Assembly (NCBI RefSeq): GCF_014646155.1
Contig: NZ_BMMX01000020.1
Coordinates: 46,048 to 110,047 of the forward strand
DNA: 64,000 bases
Direction of reading: 5' to 3'
DNA from: Mangrovihabitans endophyticus
Lineage (GTDB): Bacteria > Actinomycetota > Actinomycetes > Mycobacteriales > Micromonosporaceae
Notes under the pieces: generated by a model
The model's input: the letters and a program-made list of their open reading frames with translations, nothing else
Told to the model about the DNA's origin: nothing
Databases searched by the model: none
Made by a program: the position numbers and the translations under genes
Part shown: positions 33,635 through 41,871 of the stretch, piece after piece
Position numbering within the stretch: position 1 is the stretch's first letter
How the letters are laid out: every line of letters begins with the position of its first letter

Positions 33635-33828
33635 GACTCACGAGGCTACCCGCACCGGGAGAGGCCCGGGCGGGCGCGGGCCGCGGTCGGGAGACGGCCG
33701 TGACCTTCGCGGTGGCGGGCTGTCGCCGCCTGGCGGGGGTGCGGGCATCCGGCGGGTAGTGTGCCGACAGTCGGCGGCCCTCAATCGGGTGAACGCCGAC
33801 GTTCGTGGAGAACCGGGGGAGACCTGTC

Positions 33829-35244
33829 ATGACCGCCCAATCCCGCCTCGTGGTGAGCGCACCGTCCTCCGGGCACGGCAAGACCGCGATCGCGGTCGGC
33901 CTTCTCGCGGCGTGCGCCGCCCGGGGCATGCCGGTGTCCGGGTTCAAGGTGGGACCGGATCACACCGACGCGGCCTACCTCGGGCTGGCCGCCGGCCGCA
34001 TCGGACGCAACCTGGACCCGCGACTGGTCGGCGCGCAGCGACTCGGCCCGCTGTTCGCGCACGGGGCGGAGGGCACCCGGCTCGCCGTGGTCGAGGGCGC
34101 GATGGGCCTGTTCGACAGTCTGACCGGACAGCCGGAGGTGGACGGCACGGCCGCCGTGGCATCCGCGCTGCATGCCCCGGTCGTGTTGGTCGTCGATGTC
34201 GCGTCCATGGGTCATTCGGTGGCCGCCCTGGTGCACGGGTTCCGGATGTTCGACGAAATGGTTCATCTGGGCGCGGTGATCCTCAACCGGGTGGCGTCAC
34301 CCCGGCACGAGGAGATGCTGCGCGCGGCGATGGACGACATCGGCGTGCCGGTGCTCGGCGCGTTCCGCCGCGGGGATCTGCCCGCGGTGCTGCCGGGGCG
34401 GGGGCACGGGCCGGTGCCGGTCGCCCAGCAGTCCGTGGACGCGGCGCGGGCGGTGCGACGGCTGGGTGAGGCGGTGGCCCACGGCGTCGACATGGATCGG
34501 CTGCTCGCACTCGCCGACTCGGCTCCGTCGCTGCCCGGCCCGATCTGGTCGGCCGCCGAGGCGCTGGGCGGCGAGCCGTGCGCGCCACGGCCGGTGGTCG
34601 CGCTGGCCGGTGGTCCGGGCGGCGGTTACACGTACGTGGAGAACGCGGAACTGCTCGACGCGGCCGGCGCGGACGTGGCGATCGTCGACCCGTTGCGGGA
34701 CGAGACACTGCCGGCCGGCACGCGGGCGCTGGTGGTCGGCGCCGGGCTGCCCGAGGGGTACGCCGAGGAGCTGTCCGCCAACCGCGGGCTGTGCGAGGCG
34801 GTCGCCCGCCTGGCGCGGGACGGCGGCGCGGTGATCGCGGAGGGTGTCGGCCTGCCGTGGCTGTCGCGTGACCTTGACGAACGCCCGATGTGCGGGGTGC
34901 TGGACGCCTCCTGCCGCACCGGGGACCGGACGGTGGCGGGGTACCGCGAGGCGATCGCGCCGTCCGCTTCGCCGCTGGCTCCAGCCGGCGCCCGGATCAC
35001 CGGCTATAAGCAGCACCGGGCGATCGTCATGCCCCGGGCCGGGCAGGTGCCGGCGTGGACGTGGTCCGGCGGCAAGCCGGAGGGGTTCGTCCACCAGCGG
35101 GTGCATGCCTCGCAGTTGGGTCTGCACTGGGCCGCCGCACCGGAGATCGCCCGCCGCCTGGTGCTGGCCGCGACGAACGGAAACGCGGGGTTGGCCGCGG
35201 CACTGCCCGATGGGGGGTCGGCGAATGTCGTAGCACAGCCGTAA
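33829..35244 (+). CDS. cobB: Cobyrinate a,c-diamide synthase, amidotransferase site degenerate
   Basis: A 471-residue CobB/CbiA-type enzyme that amidates the a and c side chains of (hydrogeno)cobyrinate. The N-terminal ATPase domain is intact (P-loop VSAPSSGHGKTAIAVGLL, GFKVGPDH, VEGAMGLFD). The C-terminal glutamine-amidotransferase domain has LVVGAGLPEGYAEELSAN, but where homologues read AECGG the nucleophile is missing: VIAEGVGLPWL, with Gly339 in place of Cys. The usual SYLHLHW near the end reads SQLGLHW, with Gly431 where the catalytic His belongs. It may use free ammonia or a partner glutaminase. ATG 33829 follows GGGGGAGACC. Confidence 0.88.
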   Translation: MTAQSRLVVSAPSSGHGKTAIAVGLLAACAARGMPVSGFKVGPDHTDAAYLGLAAGRIGRNLDPRLVGAQRLGPLFAHGAEGTRLAVVEGAMGLFDSLTGQPEVDGTAAVASALHAPVVLVVDVASMGHSVAALVHGFRMFDEMVHLGAVILNRVASPRHEEMLRAAMDDIGVPVLGAFRRGDLPAVLPGRGHGPVPVAQQSVDAARAVRRLGEAVAHGVDMDRLLALADSAPSLPGPIWSAAEALGGEPCAPRPVVALAGGPGGGYTYVENAELLDAAGADVAIVDPLRDETLPAGTRALVVGAGLPEGYAEELSANRGLCEAVARLARDGGAVIAEGVGLPWLSRDLDERPMCGVLDASCRTGDRTVAGYREAIAPSASPLAPAGARITGYKQHRAIVMPRAGQVPAWTWSGGKPEGFVHQRVHASQLGLHWAAAPEIARRLVLAATNGNAGLAAALPDGGSANVVAQP

Positions 35245-35296
35245 CGTGAAGGGAACGTGGCAGGTCTGCGGAGACCGGCCGAGGTGAGGAGCAGCC

Positions 35297-35917
35297 GTGG
35301 CTGACCGTGTTCCCCTTGACTTCGATCCTGCCGTTCACGGATTGCGCTCGTTGTTGCTGGGCATCACGGACGATGCCCTGACCGGTCCCACACCCTGCGC
35401 CCAGTGGTCGGTCGGCGACCTGCTCGACCACATCGTCCGCCTGTCCCTGGAGTTCACCCAGGCGGCGCGCAAGCTGGGCGAGGCGCGCCCGCCGGAGCAG
35501 CCGTCCGCGGCGAGCCTGCCGCGGCACTGGCGCAGCCGGTTGCCGGTCCTGTTGGAGGAGCTGGCCGTGGCCTGGCGCGACCCGGACGCGTGGACCGGCA
35601 CCGCCGCCGCCGGCGGCGTCACCTTGCCCGCGGCCGAGATGGGCCGGGTCGCCATGACCGAGGTCATCATGCATAGCTGGGATCTGGCCCGGGCCACCGG
35701 ACAGGAGTTCATCGCCGATCCGCGGGTGCTGGAGGCGCTTGCCGAGTTCCTCTCGCAGGCGGCGCTGACGGACGCGCCCGGCCTGTTCGGCCCGCGCGTC
35801 GCGGTGAGCGAGGACGCGCCGCTGCTGGACCAGGTGCTCGGCCTGGCTGGCCGGGACCCGCGATGGCATCCCGGCCATCCCGGCGTCAGCGCACGATCCA
35901 GCTCGGCGGCGAGCTGA
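35297..35917 (+). CDS. TIGR03086/maleylpyruvate-isomerase-like metal-binding protein
   Basis: A 206-residue protein of the DinB-like mycothiol-dependent maleylpyruvate isomerase superfamily. TPCAQWSVGDLLDHIV contains the first metal-binding His, and MTEVIMHSWDLARATGQEF contains the Glu/His-type second site. Most members have unknown reactions, probably thiol-dependent. GTG 35297 has GAGGAG close upstream. The last 32 bases overlap the convergent penicillin-binding protein gene. Confidence 0.82.
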   Translation: MADRVPLDFDPAVHGLRSLLLGITDDALTGPTPCAQWSVGDLLDHIVRLSLEFTQAARKLGEARPPEQPSAASLPRHWRSRLPVLLEELAVAWRDPDAWTGTAAAGGVTLPAAEMGRVAMTEVIMHSWDLARATGQEFIADPRVLEALAEFLSQAALTDAPGLFGPRVAVSEDAPLLDQVLGLAGRDPRWHPGHPGVSARSSSAAS

Positions 35918-38030
35918 AGGTCTTCTTCGGCTGCCCCTTCAGCGCATCGCGCAGGGTCTGCGCCACGGTGTATTTGGAGATCGTGCCGCGGCTGGTCCCG
36001 ACGTAATCCTTCGGGTTGTCCGGGTCGGCTACGAACGCCGCCGCCGCGAGCTGCGGGGTGAAGCCGACGAACCAGGCGGTCCGGTTCCCGTCGGTGGTGC
36101 CGCTCTTGCCGGCCACCGGTCGCCGCATGATGGCGTGCACCATCGGCGAGGTCGACCAGCCGCCGCAGCCGCCCTTCGCGGCTCCATATCCGGTCACGCA
36201 CCGGGCGGCGTCGGTCGCCGCCCGCGCCACCGCGGGACGCAGCGCCTGCTTGCACCGCGGTGCCGCGACGCGGGTGCCCTGATAGGTGACCGGCTTGCCG
36301 TCCGGCTGGGCGATCGAGCGGACCGGGATCGGTTCGCAGTGCTTGCCGTCTGCGGCCACGGTGGCGAAAACGTTCGCCATCTCGACCGGGGTGGCGTCGC
36401 TGACGCCGAGGGTGAAGGCGCCCCACTGCTCGGCGTTGCCCGGCTGCGCCAGGGTGCGGTCCACGTCGGTGCGCCACCGCAGGCCGAGCCGTTCGGCCAT
36501 GCGTACCGCCCGCTCCGCGCCGACCTTCTGCTCCAACTGGACGAAGTACGTGTTGACCGATTTGCCGAATCCACTCCACATGGTCTGCCGCCCGGTCATC
36601 GACTTGCTCGCGTTCTTCGGGCACCAGTAATTGCCGCAGGTCGCCGGTCCCGGCGCGGTGATGTATTTGGACGTGTACCGCTCGGGTGAGTTGAAGGCGG
36701 TGGACAGCGGCATGCCGCGGTCCAGGGCGGCCAGCATGGTGAAGATCTTGAACGTGGACCCGGCCTGATAACCGGCCATGTCACCGCCACCGAGCAGCGG
36801 GTTCACGGTGTTCGGGTAATTGCCCTTCTGCGTCTTGCGCAGTGCGGGATCGCTGTGCTTGCCGTTGTCCGACTGGTCCAGGGAGTAGCTGCGGTTCACC
36901 GCCATTGCCCGGATCCATCCGGTGCCGGGCTGGATCACCACCTCGCCGTGGGCGTACTTGCTGCGCTTCTTCTCCTTGTCCAGCACGTGTTCCATGGCGA
37001 ATGACTGGATCTTGGGGTCGATGGTGGTGACCACCCGGTATCCGCCCCGGCGCAGGCTCTCCTCGCGTTCGCTGGGCGTGGCGCCGAACGCCGGCTGCTG
37101 CAGCCACCAGGTGCGGAAGTAGTCGCAGAAGAAACCCCAGTCGTTGTGCGCGGCGGGCACGGACACGCAGTCGTTGGGCGGCGAGGACAGCTTCAGCGCG
37201 ATCTTGGCATGCTTGGCGGTGGACGTCTGTGCGCTCGTGATGGTGCCCATCTTGGCCATCTGGTCGATCACGTAGTTGCGCCGGCCGGTTGCCGCCTCCA
37301 GGTTGCCGCGCGCCGGATCGTACGCGGTGGGGGCCTTGACCAGCCCGGCGAGCAGGGCGGCCTCGGTGAGGGTGAGCTTGTCCGGCGTCTTGGAGAAGAA
37401 GACCTGGGACGCGGCGAACACCCCGTACGCCCGGTGCCCGAAGTACGCCGAGTTCAGGTAGCGCTCCAGGATCTCCTGCTTGGAGAGCCGCTTCTCCAGT
37501 TCCACCGCCAGGCGCATCTCCCGGATCTTGCGGGCGGCGGTCTGTTCGGTGGCGGCCAGCGCCTGCCGCGGTGTCTTGGCGCCGTCTCGCAGGGCCATCC
37601 GCACGTACTGCATGGTCAGCGTCGAGGCCCCCTGGGAGACCCCGCCCGCCTGGTGGTTGGCCACGAAGGCGCGCGCCACCCCCTTGGCGTCCACCCCGTT
37701 GTGCTCGTAGAAGCGGGTGTCTTCGCTGGCCACGATCGCCTGAGTGAGGTATGGCGACATGTCTTCGATCTTGGTGGGCTTGCGGTGCTCCTCGTAGAAC
37801 ATCGTGAGCAGGGTGCGCCCGTCGCTCGCGTACACGTACGTGGTCTGCGCCGATGGCACCACGGTGAGTTCCTCGGGCATGTTCTGCCAGGCGTCCGAGC
37901 CCGCCTTGACCCCGATGCCGGCGAGCGCCGCGAGCGGGTACGCCAAACCGGCGACGACCACGCCCACGATCAGGCCGGCGCGGATGAGTGGGGCGACGCG
38001 GCCGGCGGCGGCGAGGGGGATCTTCTTCAC
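35886..38030 (-). CDS. Class A penicillin-binding protein
   Basis: A bifunctional peptidoglycan polymerase/crosslinker of about 714 residues. One N-terminal membrane segment (RAGLIVGVVVAGLAYPLAALAG). Glycosyltransferase domain GT51: VASEDTRFYEHNGVD (catalytic Glu) and QGASTLTMQYVR. Transpeptidase domain: STFK near residue 423 (active Ser), KSVNTYF near 491, KSGTT near 641. No PASTA domain. GTG 38030 (VKKIPLAAAGRV) is the most plausible start; a TTG at 38048 would add six residues. The 83-bp spacer with the divergent cobC is shared. Confidence 0.93.
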   Translation of the reverse strand: MKKIPLAAAGRVAPLIRAGLIVGVVVAGLAYPLAALAGIGVKAGSDAWQNMPEELTVVPSAQTTYVYASDGRTLLTMFYEEHRKPTKIEDMSPYLTQAIVASEDTRFYEHNGVDAKGVARAFVANHQAGGVSQGASTLTMQYVRMALRDGAKTPRQALAATEQTAARKIREMRLAVELEKRLSKQEILERYLNSAYFGHRAYGVFAASQVFFSKTPDKLTLTEAALLAGLVKAPTAYDPARGNLEAATGRRNYVIDQMAKMGTITSAQTSTAKHAKIALKLSSPPNDCVSVPAAHNDWGFFCDYFRTWWLQQPAFGATPSEREESLRRGGYRVVTTIDPKIQSFAMEHVLDKEKKRSKYAHGEVVIQPGTGWIRAMAVNRSYSLDQSDNGKHSDPALRKTQKGNYPNTVNPLLGGGDMAGYQAGSTFKIFTMLAALDRGMPLSTAFNSPERYTSKYITAPGPATCGNYWCPKNASKSMTGRQTMWSGFGKSVNTYFVQLEQKVGAERAVRMAERLGLRWRTDVDRTLAQPGNAEQWGAFTLGVSDATPVEMANVFATVAADGKHCEPIPVRSIAQPDGKPVTYQGTRVAAPRCKQALRPAVARAATDAARCVTGYGAAKGGCGGWSTSPMVHAIMRRPVAGKSGTTDGNRTAWFVGFTPQLAAAAFVADPDNPKDYVGTSRGTISKYTVAQTLRDALKGQPKKTFSSPPSWIVR

Positions 38031-38113
38031 GCCTTGAAGGTATGACAAAAACTCTCACATACGGACGGAACGGCCGAAGTGGGAGCGGGAAAGCGGTCCG
38101 GCATGCTGGAGGC

Positions 38114-39172
38114 GTGACGACCGACCACGACCTCGCCCACCACGGCGATGCCGAGCTGACGAGGGGCCTTGTCGATCTGGCGGTCAATGTGCGGCGGGCG
38201 CCGATGCCGGACTGGCTCGCCGACCCGGTCCGGGCGTCGCTGGACACGCTCGCGGCGTACCCGGACGCGGGCGAGGCCACCGCGGCGATCGCCGCGCGGC
38301 ACCGCCGGGATCCCGCCGAGGTGCTGCTCACCGCGGGAGCGGCGCAGGCTTTCGTGCTGATCGCGCAGGCCATGCGCGGCGCACGCCACCCGGTGGTGGT
38401 GCATCCGCAGTTCACCGAGCCGGAGGCGGCGCTGCGGCACGCCGGCCATCGGCCGCACCGCGTGGTGCTCCCGGCCGCGCGCGGGTTCCGCCTCGACCCC
38501 ACGCTCGTGCCCGGCGACGCCGACCTGGTGATGCTGGGCAACCCGACGAACCCGACCTCGGCGCTGCATCCGGCCGGCGAGGTGGCCCGGCTGGCCGCCC
38601 CGGGCCGGATGCTCGTGGTCGACGAGGCGTTCAGCGACACCACGCACCGCGACGGCGAGCCGGGCGAGCCGGAGTCCCTGGCGGCCCGGTCCGACCTGCC
38701 GGGCCTGGTGGTGGTGCGCAGCCTGACCAAGACCTGGGGTCTGGCCGGGTTGCGCATCGGATATGTCCTCGCGGCACCGGACGTGGTGCGGCGGCTCGCC
38801 GCGACGCAACCGCTCTGGCCGGTTTCCTCGCCGGCGCTGGCCGCCGCCGTGGCATGCGCGTCACCCCGCGCGGTGGGTGCCGAACGGGAGATCGCGCGCG
38901 CCCTGGCCGCGGACCGGGCGCACCTGGTCCGCGGGCTGCGGGCGGTTCCCGGGGTGACCGTGGCCGGCGATCCGCAGAGCGCCTTCGTCGCCGTGCGTCT
39001 GGCGTCCGCCGACAAGATCCGCCTACGGTTGCGGGAACGCGGCTACGCCGTGCGCCGCGGCGACACCTTTCCCGGCCTGGGCCCGGAATGGCTGCGCATC
39101 GCGGTGCGCGAGACCGCGACCACCAACGCCTTCCTGAACGTCCTTGCCGACGTTGTGGAACCGAGAAGATGA
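38114..39172 (+). CDS. cobC: Rv2231c-family aminotransferase CobC
   Basis: A 352-residue PLP-dependent fold-type I enzyme, the aerobic-pathway CobC that supplies the aminopropanol phosphate arm by threonine-phosphate decarboxylation. PLP lysine in VVVRSLTKTWGLAGLRIGY; other motifs are LLTAGAAQAFVLIAQAM, NPTNPTSALHPA and VVDEAFSD. GTG 38114 with GGAGG upstream. It is 10 bases from cobT, whose product is in the same lower-ligand pathway. Specificity for threonine phosphate is inferred from the neighbours. Confidence 0.9.
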   Translation: MTTDHDLAHHGDAELTRGLVDLAVNVRRAPMPDWLADPVRASLDTLAAYPDAGEATAAIAARHRRDPAEVLLTAGAAQAFVLIAQAMRGARHPVVVHPQFTEPEAALRHAGHRPHRVVLPAARGFRLDPTLVPGDADLVMLGNPTNPTSALHPAGEVARLAAPGRMLVVDEAFSDTTHRDGEPGEPESLAARSDLPGLVVVRSLTKTWGLAGLRIGYVLAAPDVVRRLAATQPLWPVSSPALAAAVACASPRAVGAEREIARALAADRAHLVRGLRAVPGVTVAGDPQSAFVAVRLASADKIRLRLRERGYAVRRGDTFPGLGPEWLRIAVRETATTNAFLNVLADVVEPRR

Positions 39173-39182
39173 AGAGGCGACC

Positions 39183-40235
39183 GTGACCCTGGAATCGACC
39201 CTCGCGGCTATCCGACCGGCCGACGCCGGTGCCGCCGCCGCGGCCCGGGACCTGCAGACCCGCCTGACGAAACCGGCCGGGTCACTCGGCGATCTGGAAG
39301 AGCTGTCGATCCGCCTGGCCGGTCTGGCCGGCGTGTGCCCGCCCCCGATGCCGGAACCGGCCACCGTGGCGGTGTTCGCCGGCGACCACGGCGTGCACGC
39401 GCAGGGCGTCACGCCCTGGCCGCAGGAGGTCACCGGCCAGATGGTGGCCAACTTCCTGGCCGGTGGCGCGGTGGTCAACGCGTTCGCCCGCCAGGCCGGC
39501 GCCGGCGTGCTCGTGGTCGACGTCGGCGTGGCCGCACCCACCGTCGAGGGCGCGAACCTGCTCGCCGCCAACGTCCGGCGCGGCACCGCGGACATGACCG
39601 AGGAAGCCGCCATGACCGTCGCTGAGGCGCGCGCGGCGATCGAGGTCGGCATCGGCGTGGCCGAAGCACAGGCCGCGGCCGGGGTGCGGTGCCTGCTCAC
39701 CGGCGACATGGGCATCGCGAACACCACACCCGCCGCGGCGCTGATCGCGGCGTTCACCGGCGCCGACCCGGCGGAGGTGACCGGGCGCGGCACCGGCGTC
39801 GATGACGACACCCTCGCCCACAAGGTGTCGGTGGTGGCCGCGGCGCTGCGGCGGCACGCGCCGGATCCGGCGCAACCGCTGGCCACCCTGGCGGCGGTGG
39901 GCGGCCTGGAACACGCCGCGCTGGCCGGGTTCATCCTGGGCGCGGCGGCGCACCGGCTGCCGGTCGTGGTCGACGGCGTGATCGCGGCGTCCGCCGCGCT
40001 TGTCGCGGCGGCCCTGGCCCCCGACGCGGTGGACGCCATGGTGGCCGGCCACCGGTCGGCCGAGCCCGGCGCCACCGTCGCCCTCGCGCACCTCGGTCTC
40101 ACCCCGCTCATCGACTTGGGCATGCGGCTGGGCGAGGGCAGCGGAGCGGTGCTCGCCCAGCCCATCGTGGCCGCCGCGGTGCGGGTGCTGCACGACGTGG
40201 CCACCTTCGACGCCGCCGGAGTGTCCGAGAAGTGA
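39183..40235 (+). CDS. cobT: Nicotinate-nucleotide:DMB phosphoribosyltransferase
   Basis: A 350-residue enzyme that makes alpha-ribazole phosphate from nicotinate mononucleotide and 5,6-dimethylbenzimidazole. Family motifs: RLTKPAGSLGDLE, FAGDHGVHAQGVTPWPQEVT, LTGDMGIANTTPAAAL, and the active-site Glu in RLGEGSGAVLAQP near the C-terminus. GTG 39183 follows GAGG. The stop overlaps the cobA start by four bases (GTGA), so the three genes form one coupled operon. Confidence 0.96.
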   Translation: MTLESTLAAIRPADAGAAAAARDLQTRLTKPAGSLGDLEELSIRLAGLAGVCPPPMPEPATVAVFAGDHGVHAQGVTPWPQEVTGQMVANFLAGGAVVNAFARQAGAGVLVVDVGVAAPTVEGANLLAANVRRGTADMTEEAAMTVAEARAAIEVGIGVAEAQAAAGVRCLLTGDMGIANTTPAAALIAAFTGADPAEVTGRGTGVDDDTLAHKVSVVAAALRRHAPDPAQPLATLAAVGGLEHAALAGFILGAAAHRLPVVVDGVIAASAALVAAALAPDAVDAMVAGHRSAEPGATVALAHLGLTPLIDLGMRLGEGSGAVLAQPIVAAAVRVLHDVATFDAAGVSEK

Positions 40236-41476
40236 CTCTCTACCCGCTTGCGCTGCGGCTGGACGGCCGTCGGGTGCTGGTGGTCGGTGGCGGAGCGGTG
40301 GCCACGCGTCGTGTCCCCGCCCTGCTCGCCGCGGGTGCCGTCGTGCACGTCGTCTCGCCCGAGCTCACCCCCGCGCTGCGGGCGCAGCTCGACGCGGGCC
40401 GCATCGAATGGACGGCACGCCGGTTCCGTCCGGCCGACCTGGACGACTGCTGGCTGGTGCAGGTCGCGGTGAACGATCCGGGCGCGGCGGGCGACGTCAG
40501 CGCGGCGGCGCAGGACAGGCGCATCTTCTGCGTACGCGCGGATGACCGGGAGGCCGCCACGGCTTGGACCCCGGCGGTGACCCGGCACGGGCCGGTGACC
40601 GTCGCGGTGACCGACGGGGGTGAACGCCGGCGCGCGATGGCGGTGCGCGACCTGATCGCCGAGGCTCTGCAGGAGACCCTGCCCACCGAGCCCGGATACG
40701 CCGGAGTCGCGCTTGTCGGATCGGGACCCGGCGATCCGGAGCTGATCACCGTCAAGGGGCGCCGGATGCTCGCCGCCGCCGATGTCGTGGTGGTCGACCG
40801 GCTCGCTCCCGGAGTGCTGCTCGGCGACCTGCGCCACGACGCGGAAGTCGTCGATGCGGCGAAGATCCCGTACGGGCCGTCCGCCACCCAGGACGAGATC
40901 AACCGCATTCTGGTGGACCGCGCCCGGGCCGGCAAGTTCGTGGTCCGCCTCAAGGGCGGCGACCCGTACGTGTTCGGCCGCGGCGGCGAGGAGGCGCTCG
41001 CCTGCGCACAGGCCGGCGTGCCGGTCACCGTGGTGCCCGGCGTGACCAGTTCGATCGCCGTCCCGGCGCTGGCCGGCATCCCGGTGACGCACCGCGGCGT
41101 CGCCCACGAGTTCACCGTGGTCTCCGGCCACCTGCCGCCGGACCACCCGGACTCCCTTGTGGACTGGCCGGCGTTGGCCCGGCTGCGCGGCACCGTCGTG
41201 GTGCTGATGGGGCTGAAGAATCTGGCCCGGATCGCCAAGACGCTGATCGGTGACGGGCGCGCCGCGGACGCCCCGGTGGCGCTGGTGCAGGAGGGGTCCA
41301 CGGAGCGTCAGCGCCTGCTGCGCAGCACGCTCGCCTCGGTCGCCCGGGACGCCGAGCAGGCGGGCATTCGCCCGCCTGCCGTGGTGGTCATCGGTGACGT
41401 CGTGACGGCACTGGACCACGATGCCGGAAACGGCGCACCGCGCGTGACCGCCCCCGTCGATGGCATGGATGAGTGA
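40232..41476 (+). CDS. cobA: Fused precorrin-2 dehydrogenase / uroporphyrinogen-III methyltransferase
   Basis: A 414-residue fusion, CysG-like. Residues about 1-145 form an NAD-dependent sirohydrochlorin-synthase domain (VLVVGGGAVATRRVPALL). Residues about 155-400 form the SAM-dependent methyltransferase with VGSGPGDPELIT, GDPYVFGRGGEEA, VVPGVTSSIAVPALAGIPVTHRG and MGLKNLARIAKTL. It methylates uroporphyrinogen III twice to precorrin-2, the entry to both cobalamin and siroheme. It lacks the dimerisation segment that sits between the two parts in E. coli CysG. Alternative name cysG/cobA. Confidence 0.94.
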   Translation: MTLYPLALRLDGRRVLVVGGGAVATRRVPALLAAGAVVHVVSPELTPALRAQLDAGRIEWTARRFRPADLDDCWLVQVAVNDPGAAGDVSAAAQDRRIFCVRADDREAATAWTPAVTRHGPVTVAVTDGGERRRAMAVRDLIAEALQETLPTEPGYAGVALVGSGPGDPELITVKGRRMLAAADVVVVDRLAPGVLLGDLRHDAEVVDAAKIPYGPSATQDEINRILVDRARAGKFVVRLKGGDPYVFGRGGEEALACAQAGVPVTVVPGVTSSIAVPALAGIPVTHRGVAHEFTVVSGHLPPDHPDSLVDWPALARLRGTVVVLMGLKNLARIAKTLIGDGRAADAPVALVQEGSTERQRLLRSTLASVARDAEQAGIRPPAVVVIGDVVTALDHDAGNGAPRVTAPVDGMDE

Positions 41477-41496
41477 CCGGTGGGTAACCGAGTGGC

Positions 41497-41871
41497 ATGG
41501 ACGGACGACCGAGGATGACGGTGGAGGGCATCGTTCTGGATGCCCCCGACGCGAACGAGTTGGCTGCCTTCTATCAACGGCTGCTCGGCTGGACCGTGGT
41601 GGAGGACAAGCCGGATTGGGTCAAGCTGGGCGCACCGGACGGCGGGCCGGGACTGTCCTTCCAGACCGAGCAGAACTACGCCCGTCCGGTGTGGCCCTCC
41701 ACACCGGACCGGCCGCAGATGAGCGTGCACCTCGACATCCAGGTGGACGATCTGGACGTCGCCGGGACGCATGCCGAAAAGGCCGGCGCCACGCTCGCGG
41801 AATTCCAGCCGCAAGCGCATGTGCGGGTCTATCTCGACCCGGTGGGCCATCCGTTCTGCCTGTTCCTCTGA
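41497..41871 (+). CDS. VOC-superfamily (glyoxalase-like) protein
   Basis: A 124-residue protein with the vicinal-oxygen-chelate fold: two beta-alpha-beta-beta units, VEGIVLDAPDANELAAFYQRLLGWTV and VHLDIQVDDLDVAGTHAEKAGATL, ending DPVGHPFCLFL. The usual metal-binding His-Glu set is not clear and a metal-independent role is possible. ATG at 41497; an alternative ATG is 41515. The last 43 bases overlap the convergent regulator. Confidence 0.83.
   Translation: MDGRPRMTVEGIVLDAPDANELAAFYQRLLGWTVVEDKPDWVKLGAPDGGPGLSFQTEQNYARPVWPSTPDRPQMSVHLDIQVDDLDVAGTHAEKAGATLAEFQPQAHVRVYLDPVGHPFCLFL

Noticed and set aside
33800..33830. Possible B12 box (GGGGAGACCTG) before cobB, suggesting a cobalamin riboswitch
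   Set aside because: Only the GGAGACCTG part resembles the box and it doubles as the ribosome site. The other conserved riboswitch segments (GCCACTG, GGGAA-type core) are not found in 33635-33828.
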